Source: an uncultured Tateyamaria sp.
Lineage (GTDB): Bacteria; Pseudomonadota; Alphaproteobacteria; Rhodobacterales; Rhodobacteraceae
Assembly (NCBI GenBank): GCA_947501275.1
Contig: CANMVD010000003.1
Span: forward strand, 62,001-126,000
Direction: 5' to 3'
Length of the DNA stretch: 64,000 bases
Positions 55,680-63,794 of this stretch are shown here, piece by piece. A program made the position numbers and the translations under genes. Position 1 is the first letter of the stretch. Each line of letters opens with the position of its first letter. A model generated the notes under the pieces. It was given only the letters and a program-made list of their open reading frames with translations. It searched no databases and was not told the DNA's origin.

Positions 55680-56894
55680 ATGAGTCTGTTGCGACAAGGC
55701 GTGTTCACGGCTGGCCTTATCGGTTTGTTCTGGGCCTTTGTGATTGCAATAACTGTTGCTGTCACCCTGTCTTTTGCCAGCGGTCTTGGTTTTCGCCCGG
55801 GGTCTTTCGGGTGTCTTTTTCTTGGCATTGGTGGTGGACTGGCCGCCCTGTTTGTGCGGGACAGAAAACTGCTGATTGGCGGATTTGCGCTGCTGAGTGT
55901 CGCCTTCCTGTTTACGCCCCTGTCTGCACTGCAATTTGGCGAGGATGTTCCCTTTCTTTGGCAATTGATCGGGGTATTGGCCTTTGCTGTCTTTACGATC
56001 TGGCCACTTGAGCGGATGCTTGTGGAGGCCCATCCCGGGGCCATGAACCGCCATGCGTTCGAAGATGCCGTAATCCGTTTTCTCACCGGATTTGGATACA
56101 TCGTATTCACGGCGATTGTGCTGATCCCGTTCTACGTCATGGTGATGACCAGTTTTAAGTCGCAACAGGCGCTGCTGAAGAATCCGCTCGATTTCTCGAT
56201 TGACCTGAGCCGCGGCATGGATCTGTTTCGCAGCTATATCGAGCTGTTCGGGCAGTTTGGATTTGGCGGCTACTTGTGGACCAGTTTTTACGTATCGGTA
56301 CTGACGGTGTTGATCACGCTCGCCTTTTCGGTGCCCGGGGCCTACGCCGTTGCGCGTCTTCGTTTTAAAGGTCGGGCGGCGTTTTCGCGCTCCATCCTTC
56401 TTATATACATGGTGCCGATGATCGTTTTGGCCTTGCCGATTTACATCGCCTTTTCGATGACGGGCCTGCGCAACACTGTTCCCGGCCTGATCCTCATCTA
56501 TCCGGTCACCACCATTCCTGTCGCCCTGTACATGCTTCAGGGGTACTTCCGCGGCCTGCCCGTCGAGGTGGAGGAAGCCGGGCTGATGGATGGGCTCAGC
56601 CGGTTGCAGGTGATCCTCAAGATCACCCTGCCCCTGTCGCTGCCTGCGATGGTGTCGGTGTCGCTTTACGTTTTCATGATCGCATGGAACGAATTCCTGC
56701 TTGCCTTCATGCTGCTGGATGATCCGTCAAAATTCACACTGACGCGTGGGGTCGCCATGCTCAACTCCTCTGAAATTCCGCGCCAGCATTTGATGGCAGG
56801 CGCGGTCATTGCAACGCTGCCGATCATGGCCCTTTTTCTGGGACTTGAACGGTTCATGACAAAAGGGCTGACCGCCGGGTCGGTGAAGGGATGA
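55680..56894 (+). CDS. Sugar ABC permease (UgpE/MalG type) with extra N-terminal membrane domain
   Basis: The 404-residue permease, from ATG 55680, has GGAGG about 6 bases upstream. The C-terminal 280 residues are a regular MalG-type permease with EAA loop (EVEEAGLMDGLSRLQVILKITLPLS). The first 115 residues add about four hydrophobic segments (LIGLFWAFVIAITVAVTLSF; FLGIGGGLAALFVR; LIGGFALLSVAFLF; LIGVLAFAVFTIWPL), so this half is enlarged relative to the usual 270-280 residues. Both permeases of this system are thus longer than normal. Its stop overlaps the hydrolase start (ATGA). Confidence 0.92.
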   Translation: MSLLRQGVFTAGLIGLFWAFVIAITVAVTLSFASGLGFRPGSFGCLFLGIGGGLAALFVRDRKLLIGGFALLSVAFLFTPLSALQFGEDVPFLWQLIGVLAFAVFTIWPLERMLVEAHPGAMNRHAFEDAVIRFLTGFGYIVFTAIVLIPFYVMVMTSFKSQQALLKNPLDFSIDLSRGMDLFRSYIELFGQFGFGGYLWTSFYVSVLTVLITLAFSVPGAYAVARLRFKGRAAFSRSILLIYMVPMIVLALPIYIAFSMTGLRNTVPGLILIYPVTTIPVALYMLQGYFRGLPVEVEEAGLMDGLSRLQVILKITLPLSLPAMVSVSLYVFMIAWNEFLLAFMLLDDPSKFTLTRGVAMLNSSEIPRQHLMAGAVIATLPIMALFLGLERFMTKGLTAGSVKG

Positions 56895-58156
56895 TGCGAG
56901 ATACAAGTGCCACAGATGCCCGCGATGAAGAGGCGCGGTCGATCCTTCAGCGTAATGACAGGGGTGGCTACACCATCCCGACGTCGGGCCTCTATCCTTA
57001 CCAGTGGAACTGGGACAGCGCCTTTGCTGCGATAGGCTTTGCCGAGTTCGACATGGACCGCGCGTGGGCGGAAATCGAAACCCTGTTCAGCGGGCAATGG
57101 TCCAACGGTATGGTGCCCCACATTCTGTTCCATGTGGAGGACGAAGGGTATTACCCCGGGCCAGACGTGTGGCAGGGGATCGGACCGATACCGTCATCGG
57201 GTATCAGCCAACCACCTGTTGCGGCCACCATGGCGCGTATGATCCATGCACAGGACCCGGATGCTGGCGCTCATCATATTGCCGCACTTTATGAACCGAT
57301 GCTGCGTTGGCACCGCTGGTTTATGGAATGGCGACTGGACCGGGGCGCCGTGTGCGTCACACATCCATGGGAAGCGGGTCGGGACAACGCGCCCGATTGG
57401 GATGTCGGTCTGGCGGCCATCGACCCAGTGGGTGTCGGCACATACACCCGCCGTGATACGTCTCATGTCGACAGCGCCATGCGCCCGACGAAATACGACT
57501 ACGATCGCTATATCTGGCTGGTGCAGCGCGGTGTGCGACTGGGTTGGGACGAAGCGGCCATGCTGAAGGACACGCCGTTCCGCGTCGCGGACCCCACCAT
57601 GACGTTTATCCTGCTGCGGGCTTGCCGTGATCTGGCCGTGATGGGACGTGATCTGGGACGCGATGTGTCCGAGATCGAGGGGTGGATCGCAACACTTGAG
57701 GCGGGAGCCGAGACGCTGTGGAACCCCGCCCTTGGGTGTTATGATTCCCGCGACGCCGTTGCCGGAACGTGGTCAGGAGCGATCTCAAATGCGTCCTTCC
57801 TCAACTGGTATGCGGGCATTGACCGCTCTGAGGTGCTGCCGGTGCTCAAGACCGTGCTCAGCCAATCCAAGTATGGGGTGCCTTCACTTGCCTCAAGCGA
57901 TCCGCGATTTGACGCCAAGCGCTACTGGCGAGGCCCCGTTTGGGGCATGATGAACCTGATGATCGGCACTGGCCTCAGCGAGTTCGGTTATTCAGAGGGC
58001 GAGGATTTGCGCGTGCTCACCGGGGATCTGATCGCTGAACATGGCTTTGCTGAATACTTCGACCCCACCGACGGCGCACCGGCGGGGGGCAGCACCTTTA
58101 CCTGGACAGCCGCTGTGTGGCTGGGCTGGGCCTCTCCCAACAAGACAGGAGCCTGA
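56891..58156 (+). CDS. GH63-like glycosidase, mannosyl/glucosylglycerate-hydrolase type
   Basis: The 421-residue cytoplasmic product is an (alpha/alpha)6-barrel glycoside hydrolase like the short GH63 enzymes that hydrolyse mannosylglycerate and glucosylglycerate (about 410-450 residues). It has QWNWDSAFAAIG (39-49), GMVPHILFH, a candidate general acid Asp165 in WEAGRDNAPDWD (160-171), RGPVWGMMNLMIG and a candidate base Glu388 in EYFDPTDG. No signal peptide is seen, so substrate is cleaved after import. It overlaps the permease gene and ends three bases before the ATPase start. The alternative is a trehalase- or glucosidase-like activity on another small glycoside; the exact substrate is inferred. 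Confidence 0.82.
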   Translation: MMRDTSATDARDEEARSILQRNDRGGYTIPTSGLYPYQWNWDSAFAAIGFAEFDMDRAWAEIETLFSGQWSNGMVPHILFHVEDEGYYPGPDVWQGIGPIPSSGISQPPVAATMARMIHAQDPDAGAHHIAALYEPMLRWHRWFMEWRLDRGAVCVTHPWEAGRDNAPDWDVGLAAIDPVGVGTYTRRDTSHVDSAMRPTKYDYDRYIWLVQRGVRLGWDEAAMLKDTPFRVADPTMTFILLRACRDLAVMGRDLGRDVSEIEGWIATLEAGAETLWNPALGCYDSRDAVAGTWSGAISNASFLNWYAGIDRSEVLPVLKTVLSQSKYGVPSLASSDPRFDAKRYWRGPVWGMMNLMIGTGLSEFGYSEGEDLRVLTGDLIAEHGFAEYFDPTDGAPAGGSTFTWTAAVWLGWASPNKTGA

Positions 58157-58159
58157 GCA

Positions 58160-59215
58160 ATGGGCGCGATCCAACTCAATGCAGTCGAAAAGTGGTATGG
58201 TGACGTGCAGGTCATCAAGGGCGTGGATCTGGCCATCGACAATGGTGAGTTCATCGTTTTTGTCGGCCCGTCCGGGTGCGGGAAGTCCACCCTGCTGCGC
58301 ATGATCGGCGGTTTGGAAGATATCAGCCGTGGCGCTCTGGACATTGATGGCACGGATGTGACGGATCAGCCCCCCTCCAAGCGGGGCCTGTCCATGGTGT
58401 TCCAGTCCTACGCGCTTTACCCCCACATGTCGGTGCGCGACAACATGGGCTTCTCGCTGAAAACAGCAGGCGCGCCCAAGGGCGAAATCGACACCAAGGT
58501 CGGGGCTGCCGCCGAAACGCTCAAACTTGAGCAATATCTTGATCGCCGCCCCAAAGATCTGTCAGGCGGCCAACGCCAGCGTGTCGCCATTGGCCGCTCA
58601 ATCGTGCGCGACCCTACAGCGTTCCTGTTTGACGAACCGCTGTCCAACCTTGATGCAGCCCTGCGGGTCGAGATGCGCCACGAAATCTCAAAACTGCACA
58701 AATCCCTTGATGCGACGATGATCTACGTCACCCACGATCAGGTTGAAGCGATGACACTTGCCGACCGGATTGTGGTGCTGGATGCGGGTCGCATCATTCA
58801 GGTGGGCACGCCCCGCGACCTCTATAACAACCCCGGCAACGTGTTTGTTGCGCAATTCATCGGTTCGCCCAAGATGAATGTCTTTGGCTGCTCTGCGTCG
58901 GAGGGCAGCTATACCGTCCCCGGTGGGCGCACCGGACCCTACACAGCAACCCAGCCCGGTGCCACGCAGATGGGTATTCGCCCTGAACATATCGGCGTGG
59001 GCGATGCCGGCACAGGGCAATGCGACGGGACGGTCGATGTGGTCGAATACCTCGGCGCCGACACGTTTGTGCTGTTTGACTGCGGCAAAGCCGGTGCGCT
59101 CAATGTGCGGATCACGGGTGATGCAGGGCTTGAGGTCGGCGATCAGCGCGGGCTGAGCTTTGCGCCCGAATGCACCCATTTCTTTGACAGCGAAGGCGTC
59201 ACCCTGCCCCGCTAG
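58160..59215 (+). CDS. Sugar ABC importer ATPase, MalK/UgpC family
   Basis: The 351-residue ATPase has Walker A GPSGCGKST (about 37-45), signature LSGGQRQRVAIGRSIVRDP, Walker B FLFDEPLSNLDA and switch His in YVTHDQVEAMTLAD. The C-terminal TOBE/regulatory domain (about 235-350) contains GIRPEHIG, typical of MalK-type proteins shared by disaccharide and glycerol-phosphate importers. It is the last gene of the LacI-controlled operon, ending four bases before the converging transglycosylase. Confidence 0.95.
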   Translation: MGAIQLNAVEKWYGDVQVIKGVDLAIDNGEFIVFVGPSGCGKSTLLRMIGGLEDISRGALDIDGTDVTDQPPSKRGLSMVFQSYALYPHMSVRDNMGFSLKTAGAPKGEIDTKVGAAAETLKLEQYLDRRPKDLSGGQRQRVAIGRSIVRDPTAFLFDEPLSNLDAALRVEMRHEISKLHKSLDATMIYVTHDQVEAMTLADRIVVLDAGRIIQVGTPRDLYNNPGNVFVAQFIGSPKMNVFGCSASEGSYTVPGGRTGPYTATQPGATQMGIRPEHIGVGDAGTGQCDGTVDVVEYLGADTFVLFDCGKAGALNVRITGDAGLEVGDQRGLSFAPECTHFFDSEGVTLPR

Positions 59216-59218
59216 ACC

Positions 59219-60133
59219 TTAGTCCGGATTGCGATAAACGCGGCACAGACACCCCGCACGCGCCAAGGTGCGGCACAATTGATCAGCCGCAGCGCGACCC
59301 GAACGCCCAATGCGCCCCATCACGTATGGGGGACGCCCCCGCACGCGCGATTTGACCGGGATAAACTCGACCCGCTCTTGAGACACGACAGCGGAACAGG
59401 CGCGGGTTTGGCGGGCCACGTTAGCTTTGGCCAGATCCTTGGTCTTGCCAAAGCCCACTTGCACACCCCACCGCTGCCAACGCGGTGGTGGGGGCGCAAG
59501 CGGGCTCACTTTGCGGTTCTTGGCCATAGCCAGACAAGCATTCATGAACGGCACATCGCCATCCAAACGGAAATCATGTGCCTCTGGCGGCGCATCGCGC
59601 CAGATCTCCGCGCTCAGGCCGGTGATGATGGGCACGTAGTTGACCGTCTCGCGCGCAAGTCCGCCACCTTGCAAAAACCCGTCCGCACGGCGCTCGCCCC
59701 CGTTGTAGGCAACTGCCGCAAGCCCAGGATTGCCATAGATACGGATCAATTCACCCAGATAATGGGCTGACCGCTCCACTGCCTCTGCCGGATTGTAAGC
59801 ATCTGTAAATCCGCGTATTTTCGCCGTACCCGGCATGAACTGTGCAATCCCCTGTGCGCCTGCAGGACTGAGTGCATTGGGATCAAACCGGCTTTCTTGC
59901 CACAACAGACGCGCAAAAAAGCCTGCGGGCAGGATGTGCCTGCGCGCGGCACTTTCGATGTGCTGGCAAATGTCGAAGGCCACATGTGCGGGCCGGATAC
60001 AGGCCACTGGCCCAAGACGTCCGTCACTGCACAAGGTTCCGGGAGCCGCCTCTGAATGCTGCGCAAAAACGGAGCGCGGCCATGCCAAAAGCACAACCAA
60101 GGCCAACATGGCCCACAACTCATACCTTTTCAT
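59219..60133 (-). CDS. Lytic transglycosylase (SLT domain) with C-terminal SPOR-like region
   Basis: The 304-residue exported murein hydrolase has a signal peptide ending SVFAQH. It has a lysozyme-like SLT domain with the catalytic Glu in WQESRFDPNALSPAGAQGIAQFMPGTA and the downstream AYNPAEAVERSAHYLGELIRIYGNPGLAAVAYNGG. The last 90 residues (WGVQVGFGKTKDLAKANV and GRSGRAAADQLCRTLARAGCLCRVYRN) look like a SPOR fold that binds denuded septal glycan. It cleaves peptidoglycan with formation of anhydromuramic acid. It is divergent from ftsY. Confidence 0.9.
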   Translation of the reverse strand: MKRYELWAMLALVVLLAWPRSVFAQHSEAAPGTLCSDGRLGPVACIRPAHVAFDICQHIESAARRHILPAGFFARLLWQESRFDPNALSPAGAQGIAQFMPGTAKIRGFTDAYNPAEAVERSAHYLGELIRIYGNPGLAAVAYNGGERRADGFLQGGGLARETVNYVPIITGLSAEIWRDAPPEAHDFRLDGDVPFMNACLAMAKNRKVSPLAPPPPRWQRWGVQVGFGKTKDLAKANVARQTRACSAVVSQERVEFIPVKSRVRGRPPYVMGRIGRSGRAAADQLCRTLARAGCLCRVYRNPD

Positions 60134-60183
60134 AGCGCGGCACCCGTATTAGGTCAGACTCAACGACGAAGTATCGGGGCATC

Positions 60184-61938
60184 ATGGCATTTTTCAAGAA
60201 ACTCAAGGACCGTCTGTTCAAATCCTCCTCCAAGATCGACGAGGGGCTTGAGGCGATTGTCGAAGATGGCGGTGTGCAAGAGCCGCTCGAACCCGACGCT
60301 TACGTTGCGGATGCAGATGCCCTCGCCCGCAAGGAAGAAGAAGAAGAAGAAGAACGCGCGCAGGCCGAGCGCTTGGCCCGCGCTCAGGAAGAGGCCGAAC
60401 GCGCCGCTCAAGAAGCCGAAGCGGCGCGCATAGCCACCCAAGCCCGGATCGTCGAAGAACGTGCCGCAGCGCAAGCCGAAGCACAGAAGCAGGCAGACAT
60501 TGCCGCAGAGGCAGAGCAACGCGCACAGCGCGAAGCAGAAGCGCAGCGGCAGGCGCAATTGCAGGCCGAGGCGCAGCGGCAGGCAGAACGGGAAGCTGAG
60601 GCTGAACGACAAGCGCAGCTAAAGGCAGAAGCCGCGCGACAGGCGGAGATCTCGGCACAGGCTCAACGCGCGGAAGCGGAACAAGCCGCGGCAGAGGCAC
60701 TAGCCAAAGCGGATGCAGATCGCGCTGAAGCGGAACGTCAGGCGCAAGCGGACGCTGAGGAGCAGGTGCGGGTTGCGGCTGAAGCCGAGCGCATCGCCGA
60801 AGCGCAACGGCAGGCAGAGATCCAAGCCGAAGCGCAGCGGCAGGCAGAAATCGCAGCCGAAGAAAAACGCCAGGCCGAGCTGAAGGCACAGGCAGAACAA
60901 CAGGCCCAACGCGCTGCCGCCGCAGCCAAGGCCGAAGCCGAACGCGCCGAAGAGGAAGAACGCGCGCGCATCGCTGCCGAAGAAGCCGCCCAGCGCGCCG
61001 CCGAAGCCCGCGCCGCAGCGGAACGCGAAGCGGCCGAAGCCACGGCCAAACCCGGACTGCTCGGGCGCATACTCGGGCGCAAACCCGCCGCCGCCGTGAT
61101 GCGGCGCACGCTTGACGACGATATGCTCGAACAACTCGAGGAATTGTTAATCGCCTCGGACATGGGGGTGGACACAGCGTTGCGGGTCACGGCCAACATG
61201 GCCGAGGGGCGCATGGGGCGCAAACTTTCCGTCGCTGAAATCAAGGATCTGATGGCGACCGAAATTGCGCGGATCATGGAACCTGTGGCCAAGCCCCTGC
61301 CCCTGTACCCACAAAAACCACAGGTCGTACTGGTGGTCGGCGTGAACGGATCGGGTAAAACAACCACGATCGGCAAGCTCGCCAGCCAGTTCCGCGCCGC
61401 CGGGAAAAAGGTCGTGATTGCCGCCGGTGACACGTTTCGCGCCGCTGCCGTCGAACAATTGCAGGTCTGGGGAGAGCGCGCAGGCGTGCCTGTGCTCACC
61501 GCGCCGGAAGGATCGGACCCCGCAAGCCTCGCCTTTGACGCCATGACCAAAGCGCAGGAAGACGGGGCAGACCTGCTGATGATCGACACCGCCGGACGGT
61601 TGCAAAACCGTCAGGATCTGATGGAAGAACTTTCCAAAATCGTCCGCGTCATTCGCAAGAAAGACGAAAGCGCACCGCACAACACGCTGCTGGTGCTGGA
61701 CGCCACAACGGGACAAAACGCGCTGAACCAGGTCAAGGTGTTCCAAGAGGTGTCGGACGTCTCGGGCCTTGTGATGACCAAACTTGACGGCACCGCCAAG
61801 GGTGGCGTTCTTGTGGCACTGGCCGACAAATTCGGGCTGCCCATCCACGCCATCGGTGTAGGTGAACAAATCGACGACCTGTCGCCCTTTGATCCCGAGG
61901 ACTTCGCCGCCGCACTCACCGGATCAGAAACCGCGTGA
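60184..61938 (+). CDS. ftsY: Signal recognition particle receptor FtsY
   Basis: FtsY is the membrane-associated GTPase that receives ribosome-SRP complexes at the translocon. The 584-residue product has a very long A domain (about residues 40-290) made of Ala/Glu/Gln/Arg repeats such as AEAQRQAEREAEAERQAQ, predicted as one long charged coiled coil. The NG domain follows: P-loop GVNGSGKT (386-393), DTFRAAAVEQL, DTAGRLQNRQDLMEEL (DTAGR from 468), TKLDGTAKGG (532-541) and a closing IGVGEQIDDLSPFDPEDF. The NG part alone is normal; the A domain is far longer than in E. coli. It is an essential gene, supporting chromosomal location. Confidence 0.97.
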   Translation: MAFFKKLKDRLFKSSSKIDEGLEAIVEDGGVQEPLEPDAYVADADALARKEEEEEEERAQAERLARAQEEAERAAQEAEAARIATQARIVEERAAAQAEAQKQADIAAEAEQRAQREAEAQRQAQLQAEAQRQAEREAEAERQAQLKAEAARQAEISAQAQRAEAEQAAAEALAKADADRAEAERQAQADAEEQVRVAAEAERIAEAQRQAEIQAEAQRQAEIAAEEKRQAELKAQAEQQAQRAAAAAKAEAERAEEEERARIAAEEAAQRAAEARAAAEREAAEATAKPGLLGRILGRKPAAAVMRRTLDDDMLEQLEELLIASDMGVDTALRVTANMAEGRMGRKLSVAEIKDLMATEIARIMEPVAKPLPLYPQKPQVVLVVGVNGSGKTTTIGKLASQFRAAGKKVVIAAGDTFRAAAVEQLQVWGERAGVPVLTAPEGSDPASLAFDAMTKAQEDGADLLMIDTAGRLQNRQDLMEELSKIVRVIRKKDESAPHNTLLVLDATTGQNALNQVKVFQEVSDVSGLVMTKLDGTAKGGVLVALADKFGLPIHAIGVGEQIDDLSPFDPEDFAAALTGSETA

Positions 61939-61975
61939 CACACCCCTTCTCTGTTCCAAAAAATCCTTGGGGGGT

Positions 61976-61998
61976 CTGGGGGGCAGACAGCCCCCCAG
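61976..61998. repeat. GC-rich intergenic hairpin after ftsY
   Basis: CTGGGGGGC (61976-61984) pairs perfectly with GCCCCCCAG (61990-61998) around AGACA, in the 69-base gap before the EamA gene. It is of the dispersed CTGGGGGGC-type found between genes in Rhodobacteraceae and may slow transcription. Confidence 0.6.
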
Positions 61999-62007
61999 CC
62001 TGACGTC

Positions 62008-62910
62008 ATGACGGATTGGCTGATCAGTATCGAAGGGACGCAGACCGGGCACCAGGTTGCCCTTGGGCTTGCCATTCTCGCAGCCTTTCTGCACGCAGTC
62101 TTTGGCGCGCTGCAAAAAGGGCGCCACGATCCCTGGCTGACACGTGGCGCGATTGACGCCTCCTACGGGCTGATGGCCGCACCGTTTGCCCTTTTTGTCG
62201 TGCCCTGGCCCGAAGCGCATATGTGGCCGATCTTCGCCGTCGTCTTTGTCATCCATGTGATCTACAAGTGCCTGCAGGCCTGGGCCTACACCAAGGGGGC
62301 CTACACGGTCGTCTACCCCGTTGTGCGTGGCACGGGGCCTTTGTTCACCGTGATCGGGGCAAACATCCTTTTTGCGGAGACCTTCAGCCTCGTGCAATGG
62401 CTGGGTGTCGCCACGTTGCTGTCAGGTATCTTCGGGCTTGCAATCTACAACCTGCGCTACCTTGAGACCGAACGGGACACGCTGCCGCTGGCCCTTGGAT
62501 TGGCTGTGATCACGGGGCTGTTTGTTGCGCTCTACACCACCTACGACGCGTACGGCATCAGGGCTACTGCAAACCCGTTCACGTTCCTTGCGTGGTTCTT
62601 CATGATCGACGGGATTTTCATGCCGCCGGTCGCCTTGGCACGCTGGCGACGGATGAAAGACCGCCCAACACTGGGGCCGCTGGCCATTCGCGGGATCATC
62701 GGTGGCATCGTCGCCTTTTTGTCTTTTGGTTCCATCATGATGGCCACACGGCTCGACAAAGTGGGCGAAGCCGCGGTCTTGCGCGAGACATCCACTGTCT
62801 TTGCCGCCATTATCGGTTGGCTGGTGCTGAAAGAAACTGTAGGACCTCGCAGAATTGCCCTGATGGCGCTGATCGCAGCCGGGGCCGTCATCGTCGAAAT
62901 GGGCGGATAA
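62008..62910 (+). CDS. EamA/DMT-family transporter
   Basis: The 300-residue product has about ten membrane spans arranged as two EamA repeats (LQAWAYTKGAYTVVYPVVRGTGPLF in the first half, MATRLDKVGEAAVLRETSTVFAAIIGWLVLKETVG in the second). Members export or import metabolites such as amino acids or pyruvate-like compounds; no substrate is implied here. It follows ftsY by 69 bases and precedes ispZ by 14 bases, probably one transcript. Confidence 0.9.
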   Translation: MTDWLISIEGTQTGHQVALGLAILAAFLHAVFGALQKGRHDPWLTRGAIDASYGLMAAPFALFVVPWPEAHMWPIFAVVFVIHVIYKCLQAWAYTKGAYTVVYPVVRGTGPLFTVIGANILFAETFSLVQWLGVATLLSGIFGLAIYNLRYLETERDTLPLALGLAVITGLFVALYTTYDAYGIRATANPFTFLAWFFMIDGIFMPPVALARWRRMKDRPTLGPLAIRGIIGGIVAFLSFGSIMMATRLDKVGEAAVLRETSTVFAAIIGWLVLKETVGPRRIALMALIAAGAVIVEMGG

Positions 62911-62924
62911 AGGGGCAAGACAAG

Positions 62925-63566
62925 ATGAGTGATGCACGCGAGATCAATCCGATCCTGAAACAGGTCCTCGAACTGGGGCCGACGGTTGTCTTCTTTCTCA
63001 TCTATCTGCGGATGCGAGATCACACTTATACTCTGGCAGGCACCGAGTATTCAGGGTTCATCGTTGCAACGTTGATCTTTGTGCCGATCCTGCTGATCGC
63101 CATGGCCTGCCTGTGGGCGCTGACCGGCAAACTCAGCAGGATGCAGATCTTTACAGCCTTCATGGTGATCTTTTTTGGGGCGCTCACGGCCTATTTCAAC
63201 GATGAACGCTTTTTCAAGATGAAGACCACAATCGTCTATGGGCTGTTCGCCGTTCTGTTGGGCATCGGGTTGCTGCGCGGGCAAAGCTGGCTGGCCTATG
63301 TGTTGAACGACGCCATGCCGATGAAACACGAAGGCTGGATGATCCTGACCCGCCGCCTGTGCGGGCTCTTTGCCAGCCTCGCAGTGGCCAACGAAATCAT
63401 CTGGCGCACCATGTCCACAGACACGTGGGTCAAATTGGAAACCTTCGGCTTTCCTATCGTCATGATTGGTTATCTGTTCTGGCAGATCACCGCCCTCCAA
63501 GAATACCTGATCAACGAAGACGGGGACGCTGAAGACGGCGAAACCGCAGACAAGAGCGAAAACTAG
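62925..63566 (+). CDS. ispZ: Inner-membrane septation protein YciB/IspZ
   Basis: The 213-residue product from ATG 62925 has about five membrane spans and the family's start REINPILKQVLELGPTVVFF and later FFKMKTTIVYGLFAVLLGIGLL, LKLETFGFPIVMIGYLFWQ. YciB/IspZ affects cell-envelope and division functions in proteobacteria and is needed for septum formation in Shigella. An acidic C-terminal tail (EDGDAEDGETADKSEN) is an addition. The ftsY-EamA-ispZ order is a plausible housekeeping operon. Confidence 0.92.
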   Translation: MSDAREINPILKQVLELGPTVVFFLIYLRMRDHTYTLAGTEYSGFIVATLIFVPILLIAMACLWALTGKLSRMQIFTAFMVIFFGALTAYFNDERFFKMKTTIVYGLFAVLLGIGLLRGQSWLAYVLNDAMPMKHEGWMILTRRLCGLFASLAVANEIIWRTMSTDTWVKLETFGFPIVMIGYLFWQITALQEYLINEDGDAEDGETADKSEN

Positions 63567-63603
63567 GCGGCATTCTGGTTGTGGTGGGCAGGAACCTGCC
63601 ACC

Positions 63604-63729
63604 TCAGCCCTTGTGCATTTTACCCCGCTCCGTTCGGCAAGATTCCGTGCGCGGTCGCATGGTCTTACGCATCTTTTTGCCCAATTTCAGACGGTGGCGT
63701 CTGCTCGCTGGGCCACGGCACAACAACAT
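63604..63729 (-). CDS. Putative 41-residue highly basic micropeptide
   Basis: The minus-strand frame runs from ATG 63729 to a TGA at 63604 with GGAGG (complement of 63739-63743) 9 bases upstream. The product begins MLLCRGPASRRHRLK and ends TERGKMHKG, with about a third of residues Arg or Lys. It resembles no known family. Such basic composition also arises by chance in GC-rich antisense DNA, so it is a candidate only. It is convergent with ispZ. Confidence 0.35.
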   Translation of the reverse strand: MLLCRGPASRRHRLKLGKKMRKTMRPRTESCRTERGKMHKG

Positions 63730-63794
63730 AAGACGTTGCCTCCACAACAAGCCCGCGTGCGCGAAATGCCGGGCAAAGTCGCGAGGGACATCAC

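Noticed and set aside
63567-63794. tRNA or other RNA gene in the gap after ispZ
   Set aside because: No cloverleaf, CCA end or conserved T-loop sequence could be found.
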